A stretch of 6,838 nt of DNA from Sulfuricella sp. (GCA_030696235.1 JAUYSN010000431.1:1-6838), one strand, 5' to 3'. Shown: positions 1-6,382, counted from the first letter of the stretch. Numbers and translations: made by a program. The notes: generated by a model from the sequence alone, not told the origin.

Positions 1-1127
1 TCGGCGTGCTGTTCAACGAGGAGCTGGGCGCGGTGCTGCAGGTGAAGCGCAGCGATACCCCGGCGGTGATGGAAGCGTTCTTCGCCACCGGCCTGCGCGG
101 CGAGCTGCACATGATCGGCACGCTGAACCGGGCCGACCGCCTGGTCATCCAGCGCAGCGACAAGGAAATCCTGGATATGCCGCGCGTCGAACTGCAGCGC
201 GCCTGGTCGGAAACCACCAGCCGGATGCAGGCTTTACGCGATAACCCGCAGTGCGCACAGCAGGAATATGAACGCATTCTGGATGCCGGAAACCCCGGTC
301 TGCATGCGGCCTTGAGCTTCGATCTCAACGACAACGTCGCCGCGCCATTCATTGGCAAAGGCAGCCGCCCGCGCATGGCGATCCTGCGCGAACAGGGCGT
401 CAACGGCCAGATGGAAATGGCCGCAGCCTTCGACCGCGCCGGTTTCGAAGCGGTGGACGTGCACATGAGCGACGTCATCGAAGGCCGGATAGCACTGAAG
501 GATTTTCATGGCCTTGCCGCCTGCGGCGGCTTTTCCTTCGGCGACGTGCTCGGTGCAGGGGAGGGCTGGGCCAAGTCGATCCTGTTCAACGCCCGTGCCC
601 GCGACGAGTTCGAGGCGTTCTTCCAGCGCGGCGACACCTTCGCCCTGGGCGTGTGCAACGGTTGCCAGATGATGAGCAATCTTCACGCCATCATTCCCGG
701 CGCGGAAAACTGGCCGCATTTCGTGCGCAACAAGTCGGAGCAGTTCGAGGCGCGCTTCGTCATGGTGGAAGTGACCCAGAGTCCGTCGCTGTTTCTCGAC
801 GGCATGGCCGGCAGCCGTATGCCGATCGTGGTGGCGCACGGCGAGGGCTATGCCGAATTCGGCAGCGAACAGCAGATGGATGCGGCCCGGGTGGCGTTGC
901 GTTATGTCGATAATCGCGGCCAGCCGACCGGGAATTATCCGGCCAACCCCAATAGCTCACCCCGGGGCATCACCGGCCTGACCACGCCGGACGGGCGTTT
1001 CACCATCATGATGCCGCATCCCGAGCGGGTCTTCCGCACCGTGCAGCATTCCTGGCACCCCGCGGAATGGCGCGAGGACGGGCCGTGGATGCGGATGTTC
1101 CGCAATGCGAGGAAGTGGGTGGGGTGA
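1..1127 (+). CDS. purL: Phosphoribosylformylglycinamidine synthase, C-terminal part (5' end outside window)
   Basis: This is the last 374 or so codons of the large single-chain PurL (about 1300 residues in proteobacteria). PurL converts FGAR, ATP and glutamine to FGAM in the fourth step of cytoplasmic purine synthesis. The reading frame is open from base 3 with no start, so the gene enters from the left. Counting from the codon at 6, residues 1 to about 115 are the end of the second AIRS/PurM-like half. Residues from about 121 are the class I glutamine amidotransferase domain, opening with [14 protein letters not shown]. The nucleophile is C217 in [11 protein letters not shown], and H338 and E340 in MMPHPERVF complete the triad. 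The oxyanion-side motif [17 protein letters not shown] is also present. The end, FRNARKWVG, matches normal PurL C-termini, so nothing looks truncated or damaged. A strong hairpin follows 17 bp after the stop. Confidence 0.98.
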   Translation, partial: GVLFNEELGAVLQVKRSDTPAVMEAFFATGLRGELHMIGTLNRADRLVIQRSDKEILDMPRVELQRAWSETTSRMQALRDNPQCAQQEYERILDAGNPGLHAALSFDLNDNVAAPFIGKGSRPRMAILREQGVNGQMEMAAAFDRAGFEAVDVHMSDVIEGRIALKDFHGLAACGGFSFGDVLGAGEGWAKSILFNARARDEFEAFFQRGDTFALGVCNGCQMMSNLHAIIPGAENWPHFVRNKSEQFEARFVMVEVTQSPSLFLDGMAGSRMPIVVAHGEGYAEFGSEQQMDAARVALRYVDNRGQPTGNYPANPNSSPRGITGLTTPDGRFTIMMPHPERVFRTVQHSWHPAEWREDGPWMRMFRNARKWVG

Positions 1128-1144
1128 TTTTCTGCCGATTCTGA

Positions 1145-1179
1145 AATGAACAAGGGCGCCAGAGGCGCCCTTGTTCATT
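1145..1179. terminator. Hairpin after purL, probable (bidirectional) terminator
   Basis: A perfect 16-bp stem (1145-1160 with 1164-1179) with a 3-base loop lies 17 bp after the purL stop. The stem has a GC core (GGGCGCC) and A/T-rich ends (AATGAACAA and TTGTTCATT), so either strand ends in a partly U-rich arm. There is no clean U-tract. A related hairpin sits at 6312-6346. Between the two copies the fifth stem pair changes from A-T to C-G on both sides, which argues that the folded RNA is what is conserved. Confidence 0.75.
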
Positions 1180-1214
1180 GTTGCGGGTAGTTCGCTACGT
1201 TACTTTTTATCAGC
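1145..1214. repeat. Direct repeat copy A: hairpin plus relic of a parvulin gene 3' end
   Basis: This 70-bp stretch aligns with 6312-6382 in the same orientation, with about 8 mismatches and one gap by hand. The right-hand copy is the terminator and last codons of the living parvulin gene, read on the minus strand. Here the same minus-strand tail reads A-D-K-K-stop (1214 down to 1200), against A-V-K-K-stop in the living gene. Similarity ends at about 1214, just before a REP-like element. I read it as the stump of a second parvulin gene or the edge of a duplication or insertion. An att-type core is possible, but there is no integrase in the window. Confidence 0.75.
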
Positions 1215-1304
1215 CTGCGTAGGACGGATTAGCGTAGCGTAATCCGCCGAATGGGTTCCACTATGCGGCGCAATGTCCGCTGGTTATTGCGCGGGCTGAC
1301 GCAG
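1215..1304. repeat. REP-like palindromic element with GTAG head
   Basis: The element contains GTAG (1219-1222), followed by an imperfect hairpin with arms CGGATTA (1225-1231) and TAATCCG (1240-1246) around a GCGTAGCG loop. One bulged A and a further GG/CC pair lie at the base. A second stem follows, GCGCAAT (1268-1274) with ATTGCGC (1286-1292), and the element is framed by CTGCGT (1215-1220) and ACGCAG (1299-1304). A GTAG tetranucleotide at the foot of an imperfect palindrome is the known layout of REP sequences mobilised by RAYT (TnpA-REP) transposases. No such transposase is present here. The GCGTAGCG core recurs at 6171. Confidence 0.65.
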
Positions 1305-1355
1305 TTTATGTTGGATGGGGTGATCCCGCAAACCCCTGAGGGCCAATCAAAAAAT

Positions 1356-1369
1356 TAGGGGAAACCCTA
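1356..1369. promoter_or_regulatory. Perfect inverted repeat, candidate operator of the porin operon
   Basis: TAGGG (1356-1360) and CCCTA (1365-1369) form a perfect 5-bp inverted repeat around GAAA, inside an AT-rich stretch 111 bp upstream of the porin start. A short dyad with a 4-base spacer is a typical size for a dimeric regulator site, for example LuxR/NarL- or GntR-type. The regulator is unknown and none is encoded nearby. It could also be a minor chance palindrome. Confidence 0.35.
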
Positions 1370-1479
1370 TAGCGTGAAATGATTTTTTATGTGAATTTAT
1401 CATCTATGCTGGATATGTGAAGCAGGATAGTGGCTAAGACGTCACTAAATCGTCAGTTCATCTTCCCATTTATTGGAAC

Positions 1480-2781
1480 GTGAAAAAACTCCCAAAAACA
1501 CAACGAGCGCATGATGCAATTCGCTCCCATTTCACAATCCAGCTGCCCTCACGGGCGGGCAGGATTGCGTTGCTAGCCTTTCCGCTTGTGATAGCGTGCC
1601 ATGGCCCGGCATTTGCTCAAGTAGATTCATTCAGCGAAGCAGGCTCTCAGGCACTCACACTGCGTGGCTTTGGCACCCTCGGATTCGCCCGGACCAACTC
1701 TGACCAGGCCGAGTTTGTGCGTGATTTATCCCAGCCCGACGGCGTCACCAACCACTGGTCGGGGAAAATCGATTCCCTTGCCGGCATCCAGGCCAACTTC
1801 CAGCTTGCTGAGAAGCTCGAGGCCGTCGCCCAGGCTGTCAGCCATTACCGCTACGACAAGACCTTCCGGCCCGACTTGACTTGGGCCTTCCTGAAATACG
1901 ATCCCGATTCGAATTTCAGCCTGCGCGCCGGACGGCTGGGAACAGAATTCTACATGCTCGCCGATTCCCGCCAGGTCGGGTACTCCTATCTGACTGTCCG
2001 CCCGCCCGGGGACTACTACGGAGCCCTGCCCTTCTCCTATATCGAAGGCCTGGACCTGCAAATGACGACACCCCTGGCCGGCGGACTGGTGCGTGGGAAA
2101 GTGTTCTCGGGCGTAAGCCGCGAAAAGGTTCCTCTGGCTGACCGGCAATGGGATCTTAACGGGTCGCGCATGACCGGGGGACATGTCGACTATCTGAGTG
2201 GATCCTGGCAGTGGCGGCTGGGCTATGCCCAGATCCGCTTCAACCATGATTTGCCGCTTGCCGATTTGAGGAATACGCTCAATGCGGCAGGCGCCCAGGC
2301 GGCAGCCAGCGCAATCTCGGTTGAAGACAAGTTATCCCGGTTCTATTCAGCCGGCATGGTCTACGATAACGGGCCTTTGCAGGTGCAGCTGATGTTGAGC
2401 GAAATCAGGCATGACAGCGACATTTTCGAGAACTCCCGTTCAGGCTACCTGATTGCCGGGTACAGAATCGGCGAGGTGACCCCCTTCGCCGGCTATTCAT
2501 GGGTCAGATCCAGTCCAAAAATGCTTTCGACCGGGTTGCCCGATGTTGGTCCTCTGGCCGTATTGAATGCCACCCTGGCGTCGACCCTGGCGGATTCGCA
2601 CAGCGACCAGCACACCACGATTCTGGGCGCGCGCTGGGATTTCCGCCGCAACATGGCGCTGAAAGCACAACTAGATCAGGTTCGCGGCACCCCGCAGTCG
2701 ATCTTCCCGTACCGCGGAGAAAAGCCCGGCTTCAACGGAAATTTGAACGTATTGAGCCTTACCCTGGATGTCATCTTCTGA
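1480..2781 (+). CDS. Outer-membrane porin-like beta-barrel protein
   Basis: This 433-residue protein is likely a porin of the outer membrane, letting a solute into or sensing it at the cell surface. The N-terminus is a long signal peptide: a basic n-region, a hydrophobic core at about residues 29-40 (IALLAFPLVIAC), and an AFA-Q cleavage site after residue 46. The mature part is rich in alternating polar/aromatic strands with no cytoplasmic-enzyme motifs, for example LRGFGTLGFART, WQWRLGYAQIRF and GYLIAGYRI. It ends LSLTLDVIF, with the C-terminal Phe used as the BAM assembly signal. The start is GTG with only a weak GGA upstream. No in-frame ATG precedes the signal sequence, so GTG is the best choice. 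It is the first gene of a tight operon, 5 bp before the substrate-binding protein. Substrate is unknown. Its C-terminus resembles the porin relic at 5808-6044 (shared K-x-Q-L-D and NG near the end). Confidence 0.8.
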   Translation: MKKLPKTQRAHDAIRSHFTIQLPSRAGRIALLAFPLVIACHGPAFAQVDSFSEAGSQALTLRGFGTLGFARTNSDQAEFVRDLSQPDGVTNHWSGKIDSLAGIQANFQLAEKLEAVAQAVSHYRYDKTFRPDLTWAFLKYDPDSNFSLRAGRLGTEFYMLADSRQVGYSYLTVRPPGDYYGALPFSYIEGLDLQMTTPLAGGLVRGKVFSGVSREKVPLADRQWDLNGSRMTGGHVDYLSGSWQWRLGYAQIRFNHDLPLADLRNTLNAAGAQAAASAISVEDKLSRFYSAGMVYDNGPLQVQLMLSEIRHDSDIFENSRSGYLIAGYRIGEVTPFAGYSWVRSSPKMLSTGLPDVGPLAVLNATLASTLADSHSDQHTTILGARWDFRRNMALKAQLDQVRGTPQSIFPYRGEKPGFNGNLNVLSLTLDVIF

Positions 2782-2786
2782 CGATT

Positions 2787-3215
2787 ATGAGACCCCATTT
2801 CAGGCCCTTGCTAATCGCCTTCCTGCTGATTCTGCCGCTGGTTGCAGAATCCAAGGCTGATGTGGTGGTGGTCGCCAATCCCAGAAGCGGCATCGACAGG
2901 CTCAGCCGCGATGAAGTGATCAATATTTTTCTCGGGCGTTTTCGTCAGCTGCCTTCCGGCCTATCCGTCCAGCCTGTCGATCTGCCCGCCACCCAGCCCG
3001 AGAAAGCCACTTTTTACCTCCGGCTGGTCAACAAGGACCTGGCCGAAATCAATGCCTACTGGTCCAGACTGGTCTTTTCCGGCCGAACAGAGCCCCCCGT
3101 GCAGGCGAAAAGCACAGAGGATCTTGTCGAGTTCATCGCCAAAACCCCGGGCGCTATCGGCTATATGGAGCGCTCCAAAGTAGATGGCCGGGTAAAGTTG
3201 GTTTTCGAGCCATAA
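2787..3215 (+). CDS. Small exported PstS-like (PBP-fold) substrate-binding protein
   Basis: This 142-residue protein resembles the short proteins annotated as phosphate ABC transporter substrate-binding proteins. It should be periplasmic: residues 1-24 are a signal peptide (RPLLIAFLLILPLVAESKA, cut before DVVVV). Family-like stretches are DEVINIFLGR (42-51), NAYWSRLVFSGR (89-100) and PGAIGYM (121-127), the last typical of PstS-type proteins. It is about half the length of a normal two-lobed PstS, so it keeps only part of the binding fold. No permease or ATPase gene (pstC/A/B) is nearby, so a transport role is unlikely. Position between a porin and a membrane sensor suggests it presents a ligand to, or represses, the sensor's periplasmic domain; that is inference. 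The start ATG lies 5 bp after the porin stop without a strong ribosome site, pointing to translational coupling. A frame continues upstream inside the porin gene but is a shadow. Confidence 0.8.
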   Translation: MRPHFRPLLIAFLLILPLVAESKADVVVVANPRSGIDRLSRDEVINIFLGRFRQLPSGLSVQPVDLPATQPEKATFYLRLVNKDLAEINAYWSRLVFSGRTEPPVQAKSTEDLVEFIAKTPGAIGYMERSKVDGRVKLVFEP

Positions 3216-3224
3216 TCAGCAAAC

Positions 3225-5627
3225 ATGAAACCCCTCTGGCGCCATAGCATCCTCACTCAGACGACCGTCGCGGTGGTGGGTATCGCCATTGTCGTGGGTG
3301 CATTGTTCATCGCCGTTACCGCCGCAGTCACCCATGCCCGCGAAGAGCAGAACGCCAGCGCCTATCTGGCCGAACTGCTCGACACGGTGGAAAGCACGGT
3401 CAGCATTGCCTGCTTTGTCGGCGATCAGGCGCTCGCCAAGGAAGTCGTGCGTGGCCTGCTGAAAAATTCCAATGTGCAGGGTGCGGTCATCCGCACCGAT
3501 AAGCAGGAACTGGCCCGTGCGCAGCGAAACTCCTTGGCTCCACAGGCTGAACAGCGAGCCGCCAAAGGCCGCCTGGTCCGCGTCATCCACTCCCCCTTTA
3601 ACCCCAGCCAACGTGTCGGCGAGATTCATCTCTACTCCAATCCGGATGAATTGGATCGCCATGTCCATAAGGAAGTGAGTTTTGTCGGTTCCCTGCTGGT
3701 GCTGCAGATTGCCGGTACATCTGTCGCGATCATTCTGGCCTTGCTGTTCTGGATCGTGAATCCGATCAAGGCCATGTCCGACCGCCTGCACCAGATGGAT
3801 GCCACCGCCGGTGACCGCCTGAAGGCGCCAAAGGGGCATGCGCATACCGAAGTCGGACAACTGGCCGAAGACATCAATACCCTGGCGGGCCAACTGGTCA
3901 CCTCGCTTGAAGATGAGAGAGAGCTGCGGCTGCAGCACGAAATGGGGGAGAAAAAATATCACGCAATCTTCCAGAACGCGGAAACCGGCATTTTCATCGC
4001 TAACCGGGAAAGCCATGTCGAATCGTTTAACCCCGCACTTACCCGGCTTTTCGGCCTGCCCCCGGAAGCGGCATCCGCCGGCAAGACTCGAATTGGCGAC
4101 CTCGCCTGGCAATCGCCGGATCGCCTGTCACAGCTCATCGGCAATTGCCTCGACAGCAACACGACCGGCGCCGACGATCTGCTGCTCACTCTCGGCAGTG
4201 GCGCAATACGCTGGCTCAATCTGATGGTGAGTCCCATTGGCGGTGACAGGGTTCAGGGCCTGGTCAGCGATGTCACTGAACGCAAGCTGGCGGAAGACTC
4301 GGCCAGGATGCGGGCGGTAACCGATCCCCTGACAGACACAGCGAACCGCCCCGGCCTTGAACTGGCACTGCAGGAAGCCATACGGCATCCGGGCTATGGC
4401 TTTGTCCTGATGCTGATTGACCTGGACGGATTCAAGCGCATCAACGAAGCTCTCGGTCTGCCGGCCGGCGACGAGATTCTCAGGATGGCAGCAAAGCGGC
4501 TTCGCAGTTGCCTGAAACTTACCGACACGGTGGCACGCATAGGCGGCGACAAATACGCCGTCCTTCTGCCGTGTGACGCACAGGAAGAAATTGCTGCCCG
4601 TATCGGCAAGCGTATCGTCGAGGTGCTCGGCCAGCACTATGAGGTCCACGCCAATCCGTTAAAACTCGGCGTTAGCATAGGCATTACGCTTTTTCCCGGC
4701 GACGGGAAAGATATGCCCACCTTGCTGCGCAATGCCGAACTCGCCCTGGATCGAGCCAAGTCGACCGGTGGCAACCGCTTCACCTTTTTCGATCTCGGCA
4801 TGGCCGAGGCCGCGGAACGTCGCCGTGCGATGGAAACCGATATGCATCTGGCGCTGCGGCGCGATGAGTTCCAGCTTTTCTTCCAGCCCATCGTCGACAT
4901 TACCTGCAACCGCGTGGCCGGCGCCGAAGCCCTGATCCGCTGGCGCCATTCCGAAAAAGGGCTGGTTCCCCCCGATGCCTTCATTCCCCTGGCCGAAGAA
5001 ACCGGGCTCATCGTCGATATCGGGCTGTGGGTTCTGGAAGCCGCCTGTCGGCAATTAGCCGCGTGGCAGGCGGAAGGAGAGGATTATTACCTGTCGCTGA
5101 ATATTTCAGGAAGACAGATACCGGATGGACTGCCCCCACTGAAGCTGGGTGAAACGGCTCGCCGATACGGGATAGACCCCTCTCGCCTGGTGTTGGAGAT
5201 CACCGAGGGCGTACTGCTCGCAGACGTAAACCTGGCCCTCAACTGGCTCGATGCCGTGCGCGCGCAAGGCTTCCGCATCTACCTCGACGACTTCGGTACC
5301 GGCTACTCTTCTCTTTCCTACCTGAAGCGCTTCCCGGTGGACACCGTCAAAGTGGACAAGTCCTTCGTGCGCGACATGGGCGTCAATGCAAATGACCGTG
5401 CGCTTGTCGAAGCCATCATTGCCATGGCACGCAGCCTCGGCCTGCGGGTTGTCGCAGAAGGCGTGGAAAGCCTGGCGCAACTGGAGCTGCTGCGTCTTAT
5501 GAACTGCCACAGCATACAGGGATTCTATTTCTCACGGCCGGTACCCATCGAAGAATTTGCCGAAGTCGCACTGCGCATAAATGCCTCACTGGCTTCCATC
5601 GAAGTTCCTGCCGATGATCACCTATAA
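3225..5627 (+). CDS. Membrane sensor with HAMP-PAS-GGDEF(degenerate)-EAL, probable c-di-GMP phosphodiesterase
   Basis: This 800-residue inner-membrane signalling protein has TM1 at about residues 12-36, a periplasmic domain at about 37-150 resembling CHASE8-type sensors ([19 protein letters not shown]), TM2 at about 153-178, HAMP at about 178-230, PAS at about 243-360, GGDEF at about 364-522 and EAL at about 535-785. The GGDEF signature reads GGDKY (440-444). Lys replaces the catalytic Glu, the product-inhibition site is KLTD (431-434) instead of RxxD, and the usual GH is GL. Cyclase activity is therefore unlikely, although GTP could still bind. The EAL domain keeps its catalytic and metal residues: EAL (568-570), N626, E658 in LEITEG, D688-D689 in [12 protein letters not shown]709, E745 in VVAEGVE and Q765. 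It should hydrolyse c-di-GMP to pGpG. It is the last gene of the operon, 9 bp after the PstS-like gene and without a clear ribosome site, so coupling is likely. Confidence 0.93.
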   Translation: MKPLWRHSILTQTTVAVVGIAIVVGALFIAVTAAVTHAREEQNASAYLAELLDTVESTVSIACFVGDQALAKEVVRGLLKNSNVQGAVIRTDKQELARAQRNSLAPQAEQRAAKGRLVRVIHSPFNPSQRVGEIHLYSNPDELDRHVHKEVSFVGSLLVLQIAGTSVAIILALLFWIVNPIKAMSDRLHQMDATAGDRLKAPKGHAHTEVGQLAEDINTLAGQLVTSLEDERELRLQHEMGEKKYHAIFQNAETGIFIANRESHVESFNPALTRLFGLPPEAASAGKTRIGDLAWQSPDRLSQLIGNCLDSNTTGADDLLLTLGSGAIRWLNLMVSPIGGDRVQGLVSDVTERKLAEDSARMRAVTDPLTDTANRPGLELALQEAIRHPGYGFVLMLIDLDGFKRINEALGLPAGDEILRMAAKRLRSCLKLTDTVARIGGDKYAVLLPCDAQEEIAARIGKRIVEVLGQHYEVHANPLKLGVSIGITLFPGDGKDMPTLLRNAELALDRAKSTGGNRFTFFDLGMAEAAERRRAMETDMHLALRRDEFQLFFQPIVDITCNRVAGAEALIRWRHSEKGLVPPDAFIPLAEETGLIVDIGLWVLEAACRQLAAWQAEGEDYYLSLNISGRQIPDGLPPLKLGETARRYGIDPSRLVLEITEGVLLADVNLALNWLDAVRAQGFRIYLDDFGTGYSSLSYLKRFPVDTVKVDKSFVRDMGVNANDRALVEAIIAMARSLGLRVVAEGVESLAQLELLRLMNCHSIQGFYFSRPVPIEEFAEVALRINASLASIEVPADDHL

Positions 5628-5636
5628 CCCTGAAAT

Positions 5637-5781
5637 CCTCAGATGACGCGGATGAACGCAGATAAAACCCGCTTGAATCAAGCTATTGACGGACGCTTCT
5701 GGCTCACCGTCAGGGTGATGTGGGCAATGAAGTCAATTCGTTGAAACATCTGTGTAAATCTGTGTGCATCTGTGGATAAAT
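5637..5781. repeat. Inverted-repeat element with AGATG / CATCTGTG arms
   Basis: The left arm at about 5637-5666 (CTCAGATGACGCGGATGAAC, then GCAGATAAA) is an imperfect reverse complement of the right arm at about 5747-5780. The right arm is itself three rough 10-bp repeats: ATCTGTGTAA, ATCTGTGTGC, ATCTGTGGAT. About 80 bp lie between the arms. This resembles the short intergenic repeats common in proteobacterial genomes. The right arm ends about 30 bp before the recognisable porin relic, so it may mark the break point. No transposase is encoded. Confidence 0.5.
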
Positions 5782-6044
5782 GCTTTTTAAAGGATAACCG
5801 CTACAAAATGCGTCTGACCCCGTCCGATGTTAACCCGGATATCATCGACCCGGCCAGCATCGATCCGCTTTCGACTGAAGGTTGGTCGACGCTGGCCCTT
5901 TCGTTGAGTTACGAACCCACGCCGACCAGTATCATCAAGGTTCAGCTCGATCGCTGGAAGGACATCAACGGCCCCAACTTCAACGGTGGCGTTCCCTATT
6001 GCAACGCCACGCTGCTTTCGGTCAGTTACGACATGGTGTTCTAA
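5772..6044 (+). pseudogene. C-terminal relic of a second porin
   Basis: The frame encodes 90 residues, of which those from the ATG at 5808 (about 78) look like the last strands of a porin. LALSLSYEPTPTSIIKVQL reads as a beta-strand pair and the end LLSVSYDMVF carries the terminal Phe. There is no signal peptide, and about 350 N-terminal residues are missing compared with a normal porin. The GTG at 5772 lies inside the repeat arm, so it is not a credible start. The tail shares K-x-Q-L-D, NG and a similar last strand with the porin at 1480-2781, so it is a diverged member of the same kind rather than a recent copy. It could still be expressed as a short peptide from 5808, with AAAGGA at 5790-5795 upstream, but a function is doubtful. 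Confidence 0.65.
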
Positions 6045-6072
6045 GAAGCGGTCTGAAAATTACTGCGCGGCC

Positions 6073-6150
6073 GTGATCCGGGGTCGGGCGGTGCTCGGAA
6101 TCCTCATGTACTTCTATGTGCCTGAACCGGACGAACCGGAACCAAAATGA
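6073..6150 (+). other. Short open frame of uncertain meaning
   Basis: From a GTG at 6073 the frame reads 25 codons to TGA at 6150. It contains a hydrophobic run, AVLGILMYFYV, followed by an acidic/proline tail, PEPDEPEPK. It could be the stump of a membrane protein's C-terminus. It could equally be a degenerate palindromic repeat around CTCATGTACTTCTATGTG that happens to be open. There is no ribosome site, and I do not recognise a family. Confidence 0.2.
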
Positions 6151-6153
6151 GGG

Positions 6154-6239
6154 ATGTAGGTTGGTGGTGAGCGTAGCGAACCCCAACACAATGCCGCTGG
6201 GGAAATGTTGGGGTTCACGTTGTTCACCCCAACCTACAT
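6154..6239. repeat. Inverted pair of REP-like units (BIME-like)
   Basis: Two related units face each other, 6154-6188 and 6205-6239. Both start ATGTAGGTTGG from their outer end, and both reach GAACCCCAACA towards the centre after a variable middle (GCGTAGC on the left, ACAACGT on the right, read inward). Each unit has the GTAG head and imperfect palindrome of REP sequences, and the left unit shares the GCGTAGCG core with the element at 1215. The pair can fold into one long stem. The outer end of the right unit supplies the stop codon of the adjacent kinase relic. Confidence 0.7.
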
Positions 6240-6314
6240 GACTTCGATGAAGTGCAGTTCGCGGCTATCGAATTCGTGGAGATCCTCATAACCCGCCAGC
6301 AGGTCGGCGAGAAT
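6234..6314 (-). pseudogene. C-terminal-region relic resembling SrkA/YihE (RdoA)-type stress response kinase
   Basis: Read on the minus strand from 6314, the frame gives 26 residues and a stop, containing LLAGYEDLHEFDSRELHFIE. This resembles the stretch near the C-terminus of SrkA-type kinases (a GY-x-x-F-x-x-FD-x-REL-x-LIE pattern, from memory). The rest is gone: upstream it runs straight into the hairpin shared with the parvulin gene, and downstream it is cut by the REP unit, whose GTAG gives the stop. It is too short to act. The identification rests on one motif, so a chance open frame cannot be excluded. Confidence 0.5.
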
Positions 6315-6346
6315 GCACAAGGGCGCCAGTAGCGCCCTTGTGCATT
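6312..6346. terminator. Hairpin after the parvulin gene, probable terminator
   Basis: A perfect 15-bp stem (6312-6326 with 6332-6346) with a 5-base CAGTA loop lies 21 bp past the parvulin stop in the minus direction. The GC core with A/T-rich flanks suits a Rho-independent terminator in either direction, though no real U-tract follows. It is homologous to the hairpin at 1145-1179, with a paired change (C-G for A-T) in the stem. Confidence 0.7.
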
Positions 6347-6382
6347 GTTGCGGGTAAGTTTGCCGCGTTACTTTTTAACAGC
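6312..6382. repeat. Direct repeat copy B: hairpin plus 3' end of the living parvulin gene
   Basis: This is the counterpart of 1145-1214, same orientation, about 87% identical over 71 columns by hand. It covers the terminator hairpin, the GTTGCGGGTA spacer and the last five minus-strand codons including the stop. Together with copy A it frames about 5.1 kb that includes the whole porin/sensor operon. Confidence 0.75.

Larger units (their letters stand above)
1128..1479. other. Non-coding gap between purL and the porin operon
   Basis: This 352-bp gap holds the hairpin, the parvulin-tail relic, the REP-like element and the TAGGG/CCCTA palindrome, each listed separately. I see no open frame with coding character. 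The rest (about 1370-1479) is AT-rich compared with the genes and must contain the operon promoter and leader. I cannot pick a convincing -35/-10 pair, and I see no riboswitch-like fold. Confidence 0.6.
5628..6367. other. Gene-poor stretch of repeats and gene relics
   Basis: About 740 bp without an intact gene. From left to right it holds an inverted-repeat element, a porin C-terminal relic, a short stretch with a doubtful open frame, a pair of inverted REP-like units, a kinase C-terminal relic and a hairpin. All are listed separately. No U-tract terminator for the upstream operon is visible. The only nearby dyad is GCTTG-AAT-CAAGC at 5671-5683, which is weak. Confidence 0.7.

Noticed and set aside
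234..839. A 201-codon minus-strand frame inside purL
   Set aside because: The purL frame has all amidotransferase motifs, and the antisense product is His/Ala-rich without a known fold.
1305..1479. c-di-GMP riboswitch in the operon leader
   Set aside because: I looked because of the operon's output but found no conserved GEMM-type core or paired helices beyond a short dyad.
1726..2247. A 173-codon minus-strand frame inside the porin gene
   Set aside because: It is a shadow of the porin; no motif or ribosome site is seen, and the porin frame is complete with signal peptide and terminal Phe.
2499..2786. N-terminal extension of the PstS-like gene into the porin gene
   Set aside because: The extension is an out-of-frame reading of porin sequence. 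The ATG at 2787 gives a proper signal peptide immediately.
3216..4112. A 298-codon open frame on the minus strand opposite the sensor gene
   Set aside because: It lies wholly opposite the well-supported TM-HAMP-PAS region, has no recognisable domain, and is rich in residues typical of antisense reading of GC-rich genes.
4326..4790. Active diguanylate cyclase
   Set aside because: The signature is GGDKY with the catalytic Glu replaced by Lys, so synthesis of c-di-GMP is not expected.
5637..5781. CRISPR array
   Set aside because: The repeated 10-bp units adjoin without spacers and there are no cas genes.
1145..6382. Integrative element with att sites
   Set aside because: Direct repeats at a gene 3' end fit the pattern, but no integrase, tRNA or mobility gene lies between them, so this is kept only as an alternative explanation.
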